Below, piece by piece: positions 36,601-48,336 of a DNA stretch of 64,000 bases (position 1 is the stretch's first letter; each line of letters opens with the position of its first letter). Position numbers and translations under genes: made by a program. The stretch covers positions 194,606 through 258,605 of the forward strand of contig JAKOGI010000107.1 in the NCBI GenBank assembly GCA_029747015.1, read 5' to 3'. The notes below the pieces were generated by a model. It made no database searches. It was not told the DNA's origin and worked only from the letters and a program-made list of their open reading frames with translations. This stretch comes from Carnegiea gigantea (taxonomy: Eukaryota > Streptophyta > Magnoliopsida > Caryophyllales > Cactaceae).

Positions 36601-39109
36601 TATATAAAAGTCACTATTGGACCCAAAGAAACGATTTGAATGAAATATGGGGGACGCATTTGTTTGTTTTACTTTTTTTTCTTACAGTTTCTAATTGTTA
36701 ATTTTCAAGGTTAATTAGCACCGTGATTGGTGAAAAGACAAAGGGTGTGTTTTCTAACAATAGCTTTTTGGAAAAAGAATTGTTGCTGTGTTTTAGTTGT
36801 TTTGAAAGTTAAACAACTAAATAGGTGTTTAGTAAACAGTTATTTGAAATAGTTATTTGGCCCTAAATAGCTTCTTTTGAAAATATTATTTTCATTAGCC
36901 TTTTTAAAAGAACTTTTATTGGGAATATTACATTTGCCTATGAGTTTAAACAAATCACATTGCATGCCATTAAACTATATTTATATAATATGCTTTTATG
37001 AAATAGAAAGAGTATAGAGTATCACAAAGAGTTACTTGAAGGCTTATACTAATAGCATTCAACTCATATTAGATCTTGAGGAATAATAAGAGTACAGGTC
37101 ATTTCCTTCATTTTTATTCTTTTTGAGACAAAACGAACCATTAAAGTTTCGTTGTCTCTTTTATTGTTTATCTTTTTTTAAGCCAAGTAATGTTCTTTTA
37201 GTGTAGATTTTCTAATTTCGCGGACATGTTATATCCAGCGTATATGGTTCCCTCACCATGCACCTTTATGAATGTTTAACATTTATACTTTAGACTATTT
37301 GGTCCCTCTTCCAATTACATAGATAATGAGCTTTAGATTGATGCAAAACAGTAATATTTGATACTATGTTTTGTATGAGTTGAATCTAAAGAAGATAAAG
37401 TTATTAAAATTTTGTATAAATTTTAATTTCAATTTATAAACCAACAGATCTAAAAAATAACAAAAAAATGTTATAAAACAGTGGCATCATTCACATAAGT
37501 ACAATAAAAAAGAAATAACATAGATGATGGATACAAGTTATGTAAAACTAGTAAGAAGGTAAAGTCTTATCAATGATACTTTTTTTTTTTTTTGTGATCA
37601 CAAATGAAGTTAATTTATATATATAATACCAATTTTATTCTTTTTACAAAGAAATTGACCAAGAAATAAAAAATATGTTCTATTAAGAAGTAATTTAAAG
37701 ATAAGGATATGAACAAAGTATTACCAAACAACTTTCTTAGAAATAGCTAAATTTACCAAATAATTTTTCTATAAATAGCTAATTCAAATAGCTAATACAA
37801 ACAACTAATTTAAATAGTTAACAGCTAATACAAGTAGCTAATAGCTATTTGTCAAATTGAGTTAAAGACAACTGATAATTTGCCACACACACCAAACAAG
37901 GCATGTGTAGCTCCATGTGGTCTTGGCGTCAATTGACCAATTATGCACACATGCTTATGTTTTGCTTAGAACTTTCTCAATTGGGGATTCTCCTATTTCT
38001 TCAATTCACCTAAGAAGTTGAAGCTCAGAGAAAGGGAGAAAATCCGCTCATTGGATAAATTTTGGAACCCTAACCTCATACACTTAATCATGCCATTATT
38101 GGGTGACTCTAAAAGAAGATTAACAACTAACCCTATAATCTTGAGGCATGAGGATGATATTCTAGCTATTAGGGCTTAACCCTTTAAATATATTTATTAG
38201 CTCAAAATGAGGGGAGTCTAACAACCCCTTCCCTTAATAAATTAGATCCACCCCTAAAGTAGCTTAATAACATAGTGAATCAATAATGAGGACACTGTTG
38301 TTATCAGTGATGACATTTTTTATAAGATGTAATGCACAGAAATGTAATGTAATTATAGTAAAATTTTAATAAATTCATTTGTATTGAATACATTGCATTG
38401 CATTTCAATTCATTATATTTCTCTTACCAAAGACAATTAAATAGATAGAATCGGGATTGATCTTATACTGAAGTCTTCTAGTGCAGAAGACACATAGTAA
38501 ATCTAATACGGCATGATGAAAAAAAGGGGTCTATAAACCAAAACTCCTCAAACAGGGTTGCAGATGTGTAAGTTATGCATTAATATCTCATTCATGTATT
38601 GATGGTTATCAACATCTATCATTCGAGTAATGCCACAGTGTAGATACGTACTTTTCAATTGTTTAGGAATAATTTTAATTAAAAGTTTTACTAATAGCCA
38701 ACATTCAACAAATGTTTACAATATACTTTAGCACGTCTCCTACCGTGCTGAAAAGTCATTTCAACCGAAGTTTAAATTAATAGTTGAACAATTTCATATA
38801 TGAGATACTTTTAAACCAATTGAGAGTAAATGTACATCAGGTCACACGAGTACATTATAGTTCAATTAAAATAAAAATTCGAGAACTATTTTTTGGGGTT
38901 GTTTGGGTTGTCTTGGGATCACATTGTTAGATTCAAGCAATTAAACAAAAAAATCTTTTTATTATTATCTGAGACAATGATTGTAATCACAAAAATTTTT
39001 AAAGCTAAATTAGTTTGTGTATTTGAATTAATGAATAGAGCCATATAACGATTTAATTGTTTCTTGCTGAGACCTCTTTTATGACAGCATACTCTTTTCT
39101 GGAAAAGCT
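36601..39109. other. AT-rich intergenic with MITE-like edges
   Basis: GGGTGTGTTTTCTAAC near 36744 and TTGCCACACACACCAAAC near 37878, with inner words like AATAGCT and AGCTAATA on the two sides, suggest a degenerate inverted-terminal element of about 1.1 kb. I could not define ends or a target duplication. No gene was seen. Confidence 0.35.
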
Positions 39110-39112
39110 TTA

Positions 39113-39874
39113 GGCCCTGTTTGGCAATCAGCTGTTAGCTGTTAGCTGTTAACTGATTGGATTAGTTGTTGGCTGTTAACTGATTGCATTAGCTATTTGA
39201 CTTAGCTAATTACATTAACTGTTTCTGAGGAAAGTGTTTGGTAAAATTAGTTGTTTCTAACAAGCTTATTTGGTGAAATTTTACTTGTGCCCCTTAACAA
39301 AACTTCATTACTTTTTTAATAACATAATTATTTTTATTGCATTTTCATTTTTCTTTTTAACATGAATTGTGAATTATAGATTGTGACTTGTGAAATATAT
39401 AAATTACAATTATACCTTCACCCAAATTTGATGTTTATTACCATAGTTTTTTTGTTTAATTGACTTTAATTTTACTTTTGGTAATAATTGAAATTTATAA
39501 CACAATAACAATTAGAAAGATCTACACCACAAAATATTAATTAATCTACATTATTTCTTAAATTGAAGAAAAGTTTAAAATTAAAATTATTAATTAAACA
39601 TCATGACCTTTCACAACTCTTGTCTGAAAAGACCAAACAGCCAACGAAAAAATCTAAAATAAAAAGTCCAATGTTACATGTAGCCCATTTGAAAACGAAG
39701 AGTAGGTTTGTATTAACTACCATAAATGTAATTATGTCAAAAGAAGGGAGTAATATGGTAAATCTGATGTTGAACAGTAATAAGCTAATGTAAAAAACTT
39801 TTTCAAAGAGCTTTTTCTAAATTAGCTTTTTGTACCCAGAAAGCTAATTTAAAAAGCTATCTAACCAAACAACC
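39113..39874. mobile_element. MITE-like element with GGCCCTGTTTGG terminus
   Basis: The left end is GGCCCTGTTTGGCAATCAGCT, after TTA at 39110-39112. The right end, reverse-complemented, is GGTTGTTTGGTTAGATAGCT. The match is only partial and the right target copy is not TTA. The inner AGCTGTTAGCTGTTAAC repeats are typical of this kind of plant MITE. It abuts the truncated internal end of the LTR element starting at 39905. Confidence 0.4.
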
Positions 39875-39904
39875 GAAAGAGTTTTTTGACCCAAGCATGT
39901 CCTC

Positions 39905-42220
39905 TAGGTACAAATTATAATGATCAAGGGAAGGATCGTACCCTCTAAAGGTACTTGGGGACTCATAACAATCAGTCTCATTCCCCTCAAGTATCATAGG
40001 AGAATCAATAGTAACATATCACAACACTCAGGGGAAGAGGAGGGTGGTGAACATAAAGAAGATGCATGGAATGTATCAAGAGGGTTGGGGGATATATTAT
40101 CAATAAGATCAGGACTAGCTGGCCTCGCAACCACAACATCCACACATAAAGTCCCTGTAGGAGTCTCATGAAGATCATGCACCTTAATAAAAATATTGCC
40201 TAACTCAGAACAAGTATCATCCTTATCAATACTAGCGCTAATACCGAAGGTCTCACCTACCTCAAACTCCGTCGACTGAGCAAAAGGGGAATGTGTATCA
40301 AGAAAAGTTATGATGAACGTAGTGTTATTCCTAAAAGTGCTAGGTGAGGATGGATAAAGTAGTCAAGGGAGGGTTGAGTATTTCCTCTAGTCTGGACTCT
40401 AGAGTAGGGAAAGACGCACCATTATCATGCAGATTGACATCAAATGTAGGAGAACTAAACCTGAGGTCGGTCTCATATGATAGGTCATACTCCCGCATTT
40501 TATTAGCAAACTCAATTTGTTACTCATTCATTGTCTCTATCATACTAGACAGTTTAGCAAAACTATCATCAGAAATATCACAAGGACAAGAATTACTGTC
40601 GTAACCAGAACAATGACAAATCTTACACATAGGAGGGATATAATTAGGGATGTAAGGGGGTGGGATGTAAAAATCAGAACAACTAGTTTCAAATCTATAA
40701 GTATCCCAAGCCAACCAATCAAGGATATCACATGCTTCATTAACATCTTTAGTGCAAAGATCCTAATACTCTAAAAGAGCACTGGTATCATAGTTCACAC
40801 CCTCATAGACTGTATTCAAAACTTCTCACTTCTCCAAACAATAACCACAATGAGCAAGAAAAGCATACAGTTTGTCATAGTATCTCCAAAACAATTCATG
40901 CTCACAGTGAGCGAAGTAGGAAGAGGACCTTTTTAAAAAAAAATAAATAAATAAATGTCTAGTCTGGAATGCCCAAGTAAGCTCTAATATTAGAAAATTC
41001 CAACTTTTCAACAGCAATGCCAAAAACTTGTTAAGGAAAAGCTTTAATATTTACAAACCCCAAGTGTAAGGTGTCTCGTTGAGTATTCGGGGTGTCATTT
41101 ACGAGGTGTCATTCGCAGTGCGTTGTGTTTTCAAATACCAGAACTAACTAAAACATCTCAACTTGGGCAAAACAAAAGGGATAGAAAATAGAACGAAACT
41201 GCTAAAACAAACAAATGACTTCGATTATGATCAAACCTAAGATAAACTAACTAATCAAGTCAAATCTTAACCTTCCCCATTCATGCTAGTATTCATAAAT
41301 GATCGGTTGCATCATTAAAGACCATCCAAGCCCTCTCTCAAGGGTCATGAGCTAGCCTAATTGTTCTAACCTCCTATTTTCATGGGATTAGCGCAATTAA
41401 ACTACAAGATTGACAACCCTTGACCTATCTAGCGACTGAGACTATTTTCATGTCCGAATCCCAGTTATTCTCTCTGCTCACACTAGACAATCAACCTCAC
41501 CTCTCAGCATAAGTCGATTGGCCCAAAACACGGATGAAAGCTCTTTCAAGCATTTCATCGAACACTTGCCAGGCATGAAAGGAAACTCTAAATTTAAGCA
41601 TGAATAAGTTGGTAAATGCCTAAACAAGAATCAATCAGCCATCTCAAGAACAAATCACAACCAAAGATCAATGCTTTAATCCACAAACAAACATTGAAAC
41701 CAAAGCAAAATAATAATCTATTTAACTAGAGAACAAACTCAAAAGCATGAAATTAAAGAGAGGGAGAAAAGAAGAACTTAGCATTAAATCTTGAAATCAA
41801 CCCTTCTTCTACAAATTATACACAAAACTCCCCTAATTTAATCCCCCTAAATGGGATTTTTATTGGCTAAACCTAAGTTAAGAATTCCCAAAAAGTCACA
41901 GAAGAAGAGCCCGAAGATCCGAATAAAAACGCCCGAAGGGGTTTTAAATAAGAAATCAAGCGAGCGAGCGAACGGGAGGGGTGGCACGGCCACCCTGTGC
42001 TAGGGTGGCACGGCCATGCCAATTTTCTGGCTCGGGGGACAGCCACCCCGTCGTCCTTTCTTACCATCTTTTGCTTGTCTTGTCCATCTTCGCCCTTTTT
42101 CATGACGTTTGGTCGATTGAAGTTTATTAACTACAAAAGCAAATAAAACAAATAAAAATCCTAAAGATTATATTATTATACGAGCTAAAATTAGGTAACA
42201 GAGGAACGTAAAACATGACA
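39905..42220 (-). mobile_element. Partial large nonautonomous LTR element (LARD family A)
   Basis: On the minus strand a 5' LTR of about 1.19 kb (42220-41029, from TGTCATG to CCTTAACA) is followed by a degenerate primer site of the TTTTTGGCATTGCTGTTG type and a gag-like internal part (41023-39905). The internal part is homologous to 44560-45600 of the next element, in opposite orientation. Homology stops at about 39905, so the 3' half and 3' LTR are missing. Confidence 0.75.
40326..41023 (-). pseudogene. Gag-like fragment of LARD family A
   Basis: The minus-strand translation includes DTYRFETSC, PNYIPPMCKICHCSGYDSNSCPC and MIETMNE (40714-40520). It aligns with the copy at 44657-45160. The cysteine cluster resembles a zinc knuckle in which the usual histidine is a tyrosine in this copy. 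Frames are broken and no pol is present. Confidence 0.65.
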
Positions 42221-43155
42221 AATTGTCGCCTAATGAAAATATCTAATCATAATGATTTGGGTCTAAAAGGTATGCAACCTTGATTCCAAGTATTAGGAAA
42301 AATTTTATGCCCAAAAAAATAAAGAATGCCAAATGAAAATTAAAAGAGGAATGATTTTAATTATGCCCAAGGAGTCATTCTAATGCAAGGAAACTATTTT
42401 GGATGGATGAATGGGTATAAGTTATGCTCTACTGTCAAGAATGCATTTGATCTTCACCAAATTATTAGTGAGGAACTAAGTTTCTTATAGCATACATGGT
42501 TTAATGAGTCTCAAAAACAACCTCGAGCAAAATGATAGAGAAAAAGGAAGCTCATTTATTAGGAAATGGTGACAGGAAAATGCGAGTTCAATTGTGTCAC
42601 TTGATGAATGAACTTTGGAGATCCTAGACGTTACATGAAGGTTCTAGAAGAGAAACTTTCATAAGCATCTACATGAGAAGGGTCTCTGAAGTGCTAAGAC
42701 AATATGGGGCAAATGTGGCTCAATGAAGAAGAATAATTTTTTTTATGATCAACCTTGGCTAAAATGATGAAACGAAGAGAGTTTTTCATATTTAATGAAA
42801 CAAAAACAAAGGGAAAAGAGAGGTCACTGAGGGACTTCCATAAGTAAAAAGTCATAAGAAAAAAAAATCTAACCCATCCGCATGAATGAGAGAGCTCATG
42901 TAAGAAGGAATTGAATATGCCTAAGAATGAATGGCTAAGTTAAAGAAAGGTAATAAATTTAAAATATATAATCTTCAAGCCTAAGAGAGGCAAGTATGAG
43001 TGAAGAAAGCCTTTGTTTACATTTATTCTCCTTATCGCAGATAAAGTATGAGGAAAGAACAAAAGCTAAGTGTGAAGGATGAGAGACTTGTTTGAAGGAA
43101 GAACCCTTGACCAAAGGTCTAAGTCCTTACATAGCAAACTCCAAAATCAAAGTGA
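42221..43155. other. Spacer between two divergent LTRs
   Basis: Purine-rich on the plus strand, with many AAAG and GAAG words. It has no open frame of note and no recognised gene. It lies between two related LTRs pointing away from each other. Confidence 0.5.
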
Positions 43156-43707
43156 TGTTCAGTCCCATAATATCGTAATTTATACCCTTATCTATCCGAA
43201 TTTTGCCCATAATAAATTCTAATTTCTAAAATTTTTATTTGATTTATTGGTTGTTTTGTAGAAAACAATATTAATCGAAAAGTTGGTAGGAATTGAGTTC
43301 AAAATGGTGAAAATCAAGTCGAGATATAAGGAAAAAAAAGGTATAACATGGCATACCATGCCAATCTGCACGTTCATGCTGACAAGCAAAAGTTGAAATG
43401 AACGACACTAGGTGCTATGCTATTTGGCAAGACCATATTAAACCCTACAGTCTTTACCCAATTTTAGATAGTGACATGGGGTGCCGTGCTACTCGGCAGA
43501 GCCGTGTAACTCGTCAACTAACTTTTTAATATTATTCAAGCATAATTTTTGTATTTATTTTGGGAGAGCCTTTTTGCTTGGTCTTTTAGGGCTTGATTAA
43601 TGTTTATTATTAGTCACTTCAAAACCCCATTAGGTGAAGATTAGATGAGGTTGGCTTATGTATACTTTGTACAAGATTGTGAATTTTGTTACTCAATGCT
43701 AAGTTTC

Positions 43708-43752
<45 letters not shown>

Positions 43753-44447
43753 CTTCATACTTTTTATTTTGCCTGCTGGTTAATTGCTATCGGGTTTACT
43801 TTGTGTTTTGATATTTGATTGTACGTAGTTAAATTTATGATATGTGGGTATGATTGCCCTTTAGATGGCTAGTTGACCCTATTTAAACCTTAGTCTACTT
43901 TTTTATATTTAAATTTAGAGTCTTCTTTCATGCCCCAACTGTTCGATGAAATATTTGAAAGAGTTTTTATCCAACTTCTACTGAAAGATGAGGTTAATTA
44001 CCTTGTATAGGTAGGGAGGATAGCTATTATTTGAACATGAAAATAGTCAGAATCCTAACTAGATTGAGGATTCCTATTCTTGTTGTTTAATTGCACTAAC
44101 CCTATGAAAATAGGTTGTTAGAACAATTAAACTAGCCCTCAAATGCTGAAGGAAGACTTGGGTGAGTTTTGATGGTATAATCAATCATCTTTGAATCAGT
44201 ATAACTTAGAAAGGTGAGAGTTGTACTCTATTAGTTGATTTATCTTAGGTTTAATGATAATCGAAGTCCTTTTTATTTGTTTACTTTAGTAGTTTAGTTC
44301 CTCTTTCCATCACCCTTTTGACTTGCCCAGCTTGAAATAGTTTAGTTAGCTTTGGTACTTGGAAACACAACTACTTGTGGATACTACTTATACTTGTAGT
44401 TGCTAGCTACAGCTATGACATGCATTTGTAATATTTTTAACTCATCA
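43156..44447 (+). repeat. LARD family A 5' LTR
   Basis: A 1,292-bp LTR. It contains GGCAT/GTGCC-rich inverted words at 43347-43510, a (CT)n tract at 43709-43750, and the conserved end TTTTTAACTCATCA. Confidence 0.75.
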
Positions 44448-44656
44448 AGTTTTTTGCGTTGTTGCCAAAAAGTTATTGCTTTTCAAAATTGGAGCTTACT
44501 TGAGCATTGAACACTAGGCTTTCATTTAAAAAAGCCAAACAAAAAATTGAAAAAAAAATTAAAATGAGACCTTTCTACTTTTCTCAATATGAGCATAAAT
44601 TATTTTAGAGATGCTATGATAGATTACATACTTTTTGTGCTCACTATGGCTATTGC

Positions 44657-45160
44657 TTGGAGAAGTGGAAAATTCTGAATATAGTATATAAGGGTATGAA
44701 TTGTAATATCTATACTTATTTTAAGTATTGGGATTTTTGCATTAGAAACATTGATGAAGCTTGGGATATGCTTAAGTGGTTAGCTCGGGATACTTATGAA
44801 TTTGAGACTAGTTGTACTAATTCTTATAGTCCATCCCCCTACGTCCCTAATTATGCCCCTCTTATGTGTGAAATTTGTCATTGTTCTAACCATGATAGTA
44901 ATTGTTATCCTTGTCTTATTTCTACTAATAGTTTTTTTAGAGTTGCCACTATGATGGAGACAATAAATAGGGAACAAATTGAGTTTACTATTTATACGCG
45001 AGAGTATAACCTATCACGTGAGACTGACCTTAGGTTTAGTTCCCCTAGACTTGATGTTAATTTGTGTGATGATGGTGCATCTTTTCTTACTGTAGAATCC
45101 AAACTAGAGAAAGTACTTGACCCTCCCCTGACTACTTTACCCCTTATTGCCCCATCCTGA
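44657..45160 (+). pseudogene. Gag-like protein fragment of LARD family A
   Basis: An open frame of 167 codons. Recognisable parts are the stretch DEAWDMLKWLARDTYEFE, then MCEICHCSNHDSNCYPC with a zinc-knuckle-like spacing, METINREQIEF, and a C-terminal part with DLRFSSPRLDVNL. It is homologous to the minus-strand fragment at 40326-41023. The ends are not clear gene boundaries: homology continues past the stop to about 45600. I cannot assign an activity beyond likely RNA or particle association of Gag. Confidence 0.6.
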
Positions 45161-47100
45161 CCTAACACCCTTAGGGACAACACTACGTTTATCATGACCT
45201 TTCCTGGTCCACCTTTTCCTTTACCCTAGTCGACGGAGTTCGAGGTTGGTGAGATGTTTGATGCTGATGCTATTGTTGACGATGATGATGTATGTTGTGA
45301 ATTAGGTGATGTTTTCATTAAGATGCATCATCTCAATAAGAATCTCAAAAGGAAGTCATATGTGGATGTCGTGGTTGCGGTTTCACCTAGTCCTAATCTT
45401 GTTGGCCATGTATCCCTTGCTCCCTCGATATTTTCCATACTTTTCATTCATGTTCACTATCATCCCCTTCCCCTGTGTGTTGCAATTTGTCACCTATTGA
45501 TTCTCATGTTGTGCTTAAGGGGCATGTAGTTGATAGTGTTGTGGCCTTAGGTACCTTTCGAGGGTATGACCCCTCCTTTATAATCTCTACCTAGAGGGCA
45601 TACTAGGGAAAATCACATTGACCATTGTGTCACATTATTCCACCAATTTTTCTCAGGCATTTGATAAGTTTAGGAGAACACTTACTGTTACTCCTGGATT
45701 CATGCTGGGGTTCTCCTACTTACATTCATCTGAGTTGCATGCTCAAGTGTTGGATAAGCTCCTATGAGCTTTGACGCCATCTGAATTGGTCGCTTGGATC
45801 TTGAGATGAGGAAGAATGACTGATACTCCTTCAAACTCCACTAGCACCATCTTCAAGAGGTGGTAGTTTAGGTGCACCCAACATCTAACCTGGTAAATTT
45901 GTTCTTTCTTTGCTCTTTCTTTATTTTTGTTTTGTATAAATTTCTTTTCTTTTACCACTTTGTCTCTAATTTTTGTATTTTTAGTATTGTCAGTTTGTTT
46001 TAGGTGCGCATGTATTTTGTTAGTGTAGTGCTCCTTTTCTCCCATTGAAGACATTGTGAGATATACTAGGAATAGAGGAAGAGAAGCCATGCCTCAAACT
46101 CTTAAAAAAAAAAAAAAAAAAAACAGAGAGAGAGATTTTTTTCAAAAAAAAGAAAAAAATATTTATTTAGCAGTTTAGAGGAGTTTTGCACTATTTTGAT
46201 TGGCTTAGATACCTTGTACCTTGGCTATTAGCTCGTATGTTAGTATGATGTGCATTATAGATCATTATGCTCAATGTGTCGTTCTATACCCAAATCTAAC
46301 CTTGACAATCCATTAGAGCTTCGCAATCCACCCCTTATTTATACTTCATCATTATCTTAGGGTCTTAATCTTTCATGATCTACTGTCCCACTTGTCTTTG
46401 TGCATAGTTACTTGTGAAAAATAATAAACCAAAAAATCAAATAATCAAAGGGGGGGAAAAAAAAGAGTTCACAATAGTCATAGAGTTGAAAATGATAAGA
46501 ATCCTTTATAGCATGCGCTATTGGGTGTTACCATTTGAGGTAATATTGCTACTCAAAAAGCTTGCTTCTTAAGTTAATAAGTTAATAACTTAGTTTACGT
46601 CAGTCAAATGAGGTCAGATTCTGGTAAGCCTAACTCCAAGGATGATGGTACACTTGCACACCGAGCACTACAATAAATCACAACTTTGATGTATTGTGGG
46701 GTGAAAAGTCGATGATTCGATTTCATTAGTGTGCACCAACAGTCTCGATTTGTATATTATGCTTGCGTATAGACTAATCCTTGAGTTACAAGGGGCAAAG
46801 TTGGCCTAATTGTGTACGGGTGTTCCCCAATTTGTATATATTTATGTTTCATTTGTAAACTCAAAAAGATTTTTATATTTTTCTCTCTCTTTTTCTTTGT
46901 CCCCTTTTTTATAAATTTTATAGATATATCTTTCGCAAATTCTTACAAGACCTCACTCCCCAGTTGGGGGAAGTAAGGGGTTTGAACAGCTTGCTACACA
47001 TGCTAAATACAATCGTGATTCCTATGAAAATGAGTTAGGTCCTTAGGTTAGCTTTCTTTGTTTTGCTCAAGGATTAGCAGAACTTAGATGTGGGCGTATT
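45161..47100 (+). other. Interior of LARD family A, noncoding
   Basis: Contains the homologous tail of the gag-like region (to about 45600) and a poly(A) run at about 46105-46124. No pol domain is visible. It ends in the weak polypurine tract before the right LTR. Confidence 0.6.
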
Positions 47101-48336
47101 TGTTCAATCCCAAAATATCATAACTATACCCTCATTTATCTAACTTTTGCCCATAACAAATTCTAATTTCTAAGATTTTTATTTAGTTTATTGTTTGTTT
47201 TGTAGGAAAGAATATTGATCCCATAGTTGGTACGAATTGAGTTCAAAACAGTGAAAATCGAGTGGAGATTTAAGGAAATAGGGCAAAACATGGCCTACCG
47301 TGCCATTATGCACGTCCATGCCAGCAAGCAAAAGTTAAAAAGAACGGCACTAAGTACCATGCTATTTGGCACAGTCATGCTGAACCATGCAATCTTCAAG
47401 GAACCAATTTATGACCGGGACACGTGCTGTTTGGAATGGTCGTGCAACTTGTTAACCAACTTTTTGAGATTATTTTAAGCATGATTTTTGCAATTGTTTT
47501 AAGAGAGCTTTTTTGCTTGGGCCTTTTGGGTCCCAGTTAAGGTTTATATCAGCCACTTAAAACCCATTAGGAGGAGATTAGATTAGGTTAGTTTATGTAT
47601 ACTTTGTACAAGATTGTGAATTTTGTTATTCAAGGTTAAGTTTTTCTTCTCTCTCTCTGTCTCTCTCTCTCTCTCTCACACACACACACGCGTTAGCTTC
47701 ATGTTTTTTATTTTACTTGCTAGTTTAATTGCTATTGGGCTTGCTTTGTGTTTTGATATTTGATTGTAGTTAAATTTGTGATATGTGGTTGTGATTGGCC
47801 CTTTAGATGGCTAGTTGATCTTGCTTAAGCGTTAGCCTACTTTGCTTATGTTTAGATTTAGAGTTCCTCGCCCACCAGCCAAGTGTTTGATAAAATACTT
47901 GAAAGATTTTTCATCCTTGTTTTTGGGTAATTCACTTGATCTAAGGGTGAGGTTAATTGCCTAGTATGGGTAGGGAGGATAACTATTGTTTGGACACGAA
48001 AATAGTCAGAATTCTAACTAGATTGAGGGTTTTATTTCTGTGGCTTAATTGCACTGACCCCATCAAAATAGGTGGTTAGAACAATTAAACTAGTCTTTTA
48101 TCATTGAAGGAGGGCTTGGGTGAACTTTGGTGCTATAATCGATTATCTCTTGATGCTAGTATAACTTGGTAAATTGAGAGTTTGACTTAATTAGTTGGTT
48201 TATCTTAAGTTCAATCATAATTGAAGTCCTTTTCCTTTGTTTGCTTCAGTAATTTAGTTCCTATTTCTATCATCCTTTTGAATTGCCTAACTTGAGATGC
48301 TTTAGTTTACTTTGGTCCTTACAAACACATCTCCCT
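47101..48336 (+). repeat. LARD family A 3' LTR, first part
   Basis: Homologous to 43156-44350. A CT/CA microsatellite at 47649-47690 sits where the partner LTR has its (CT)n tract. It breaks off after AAACACATCTCC. Confidence 0.75.
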
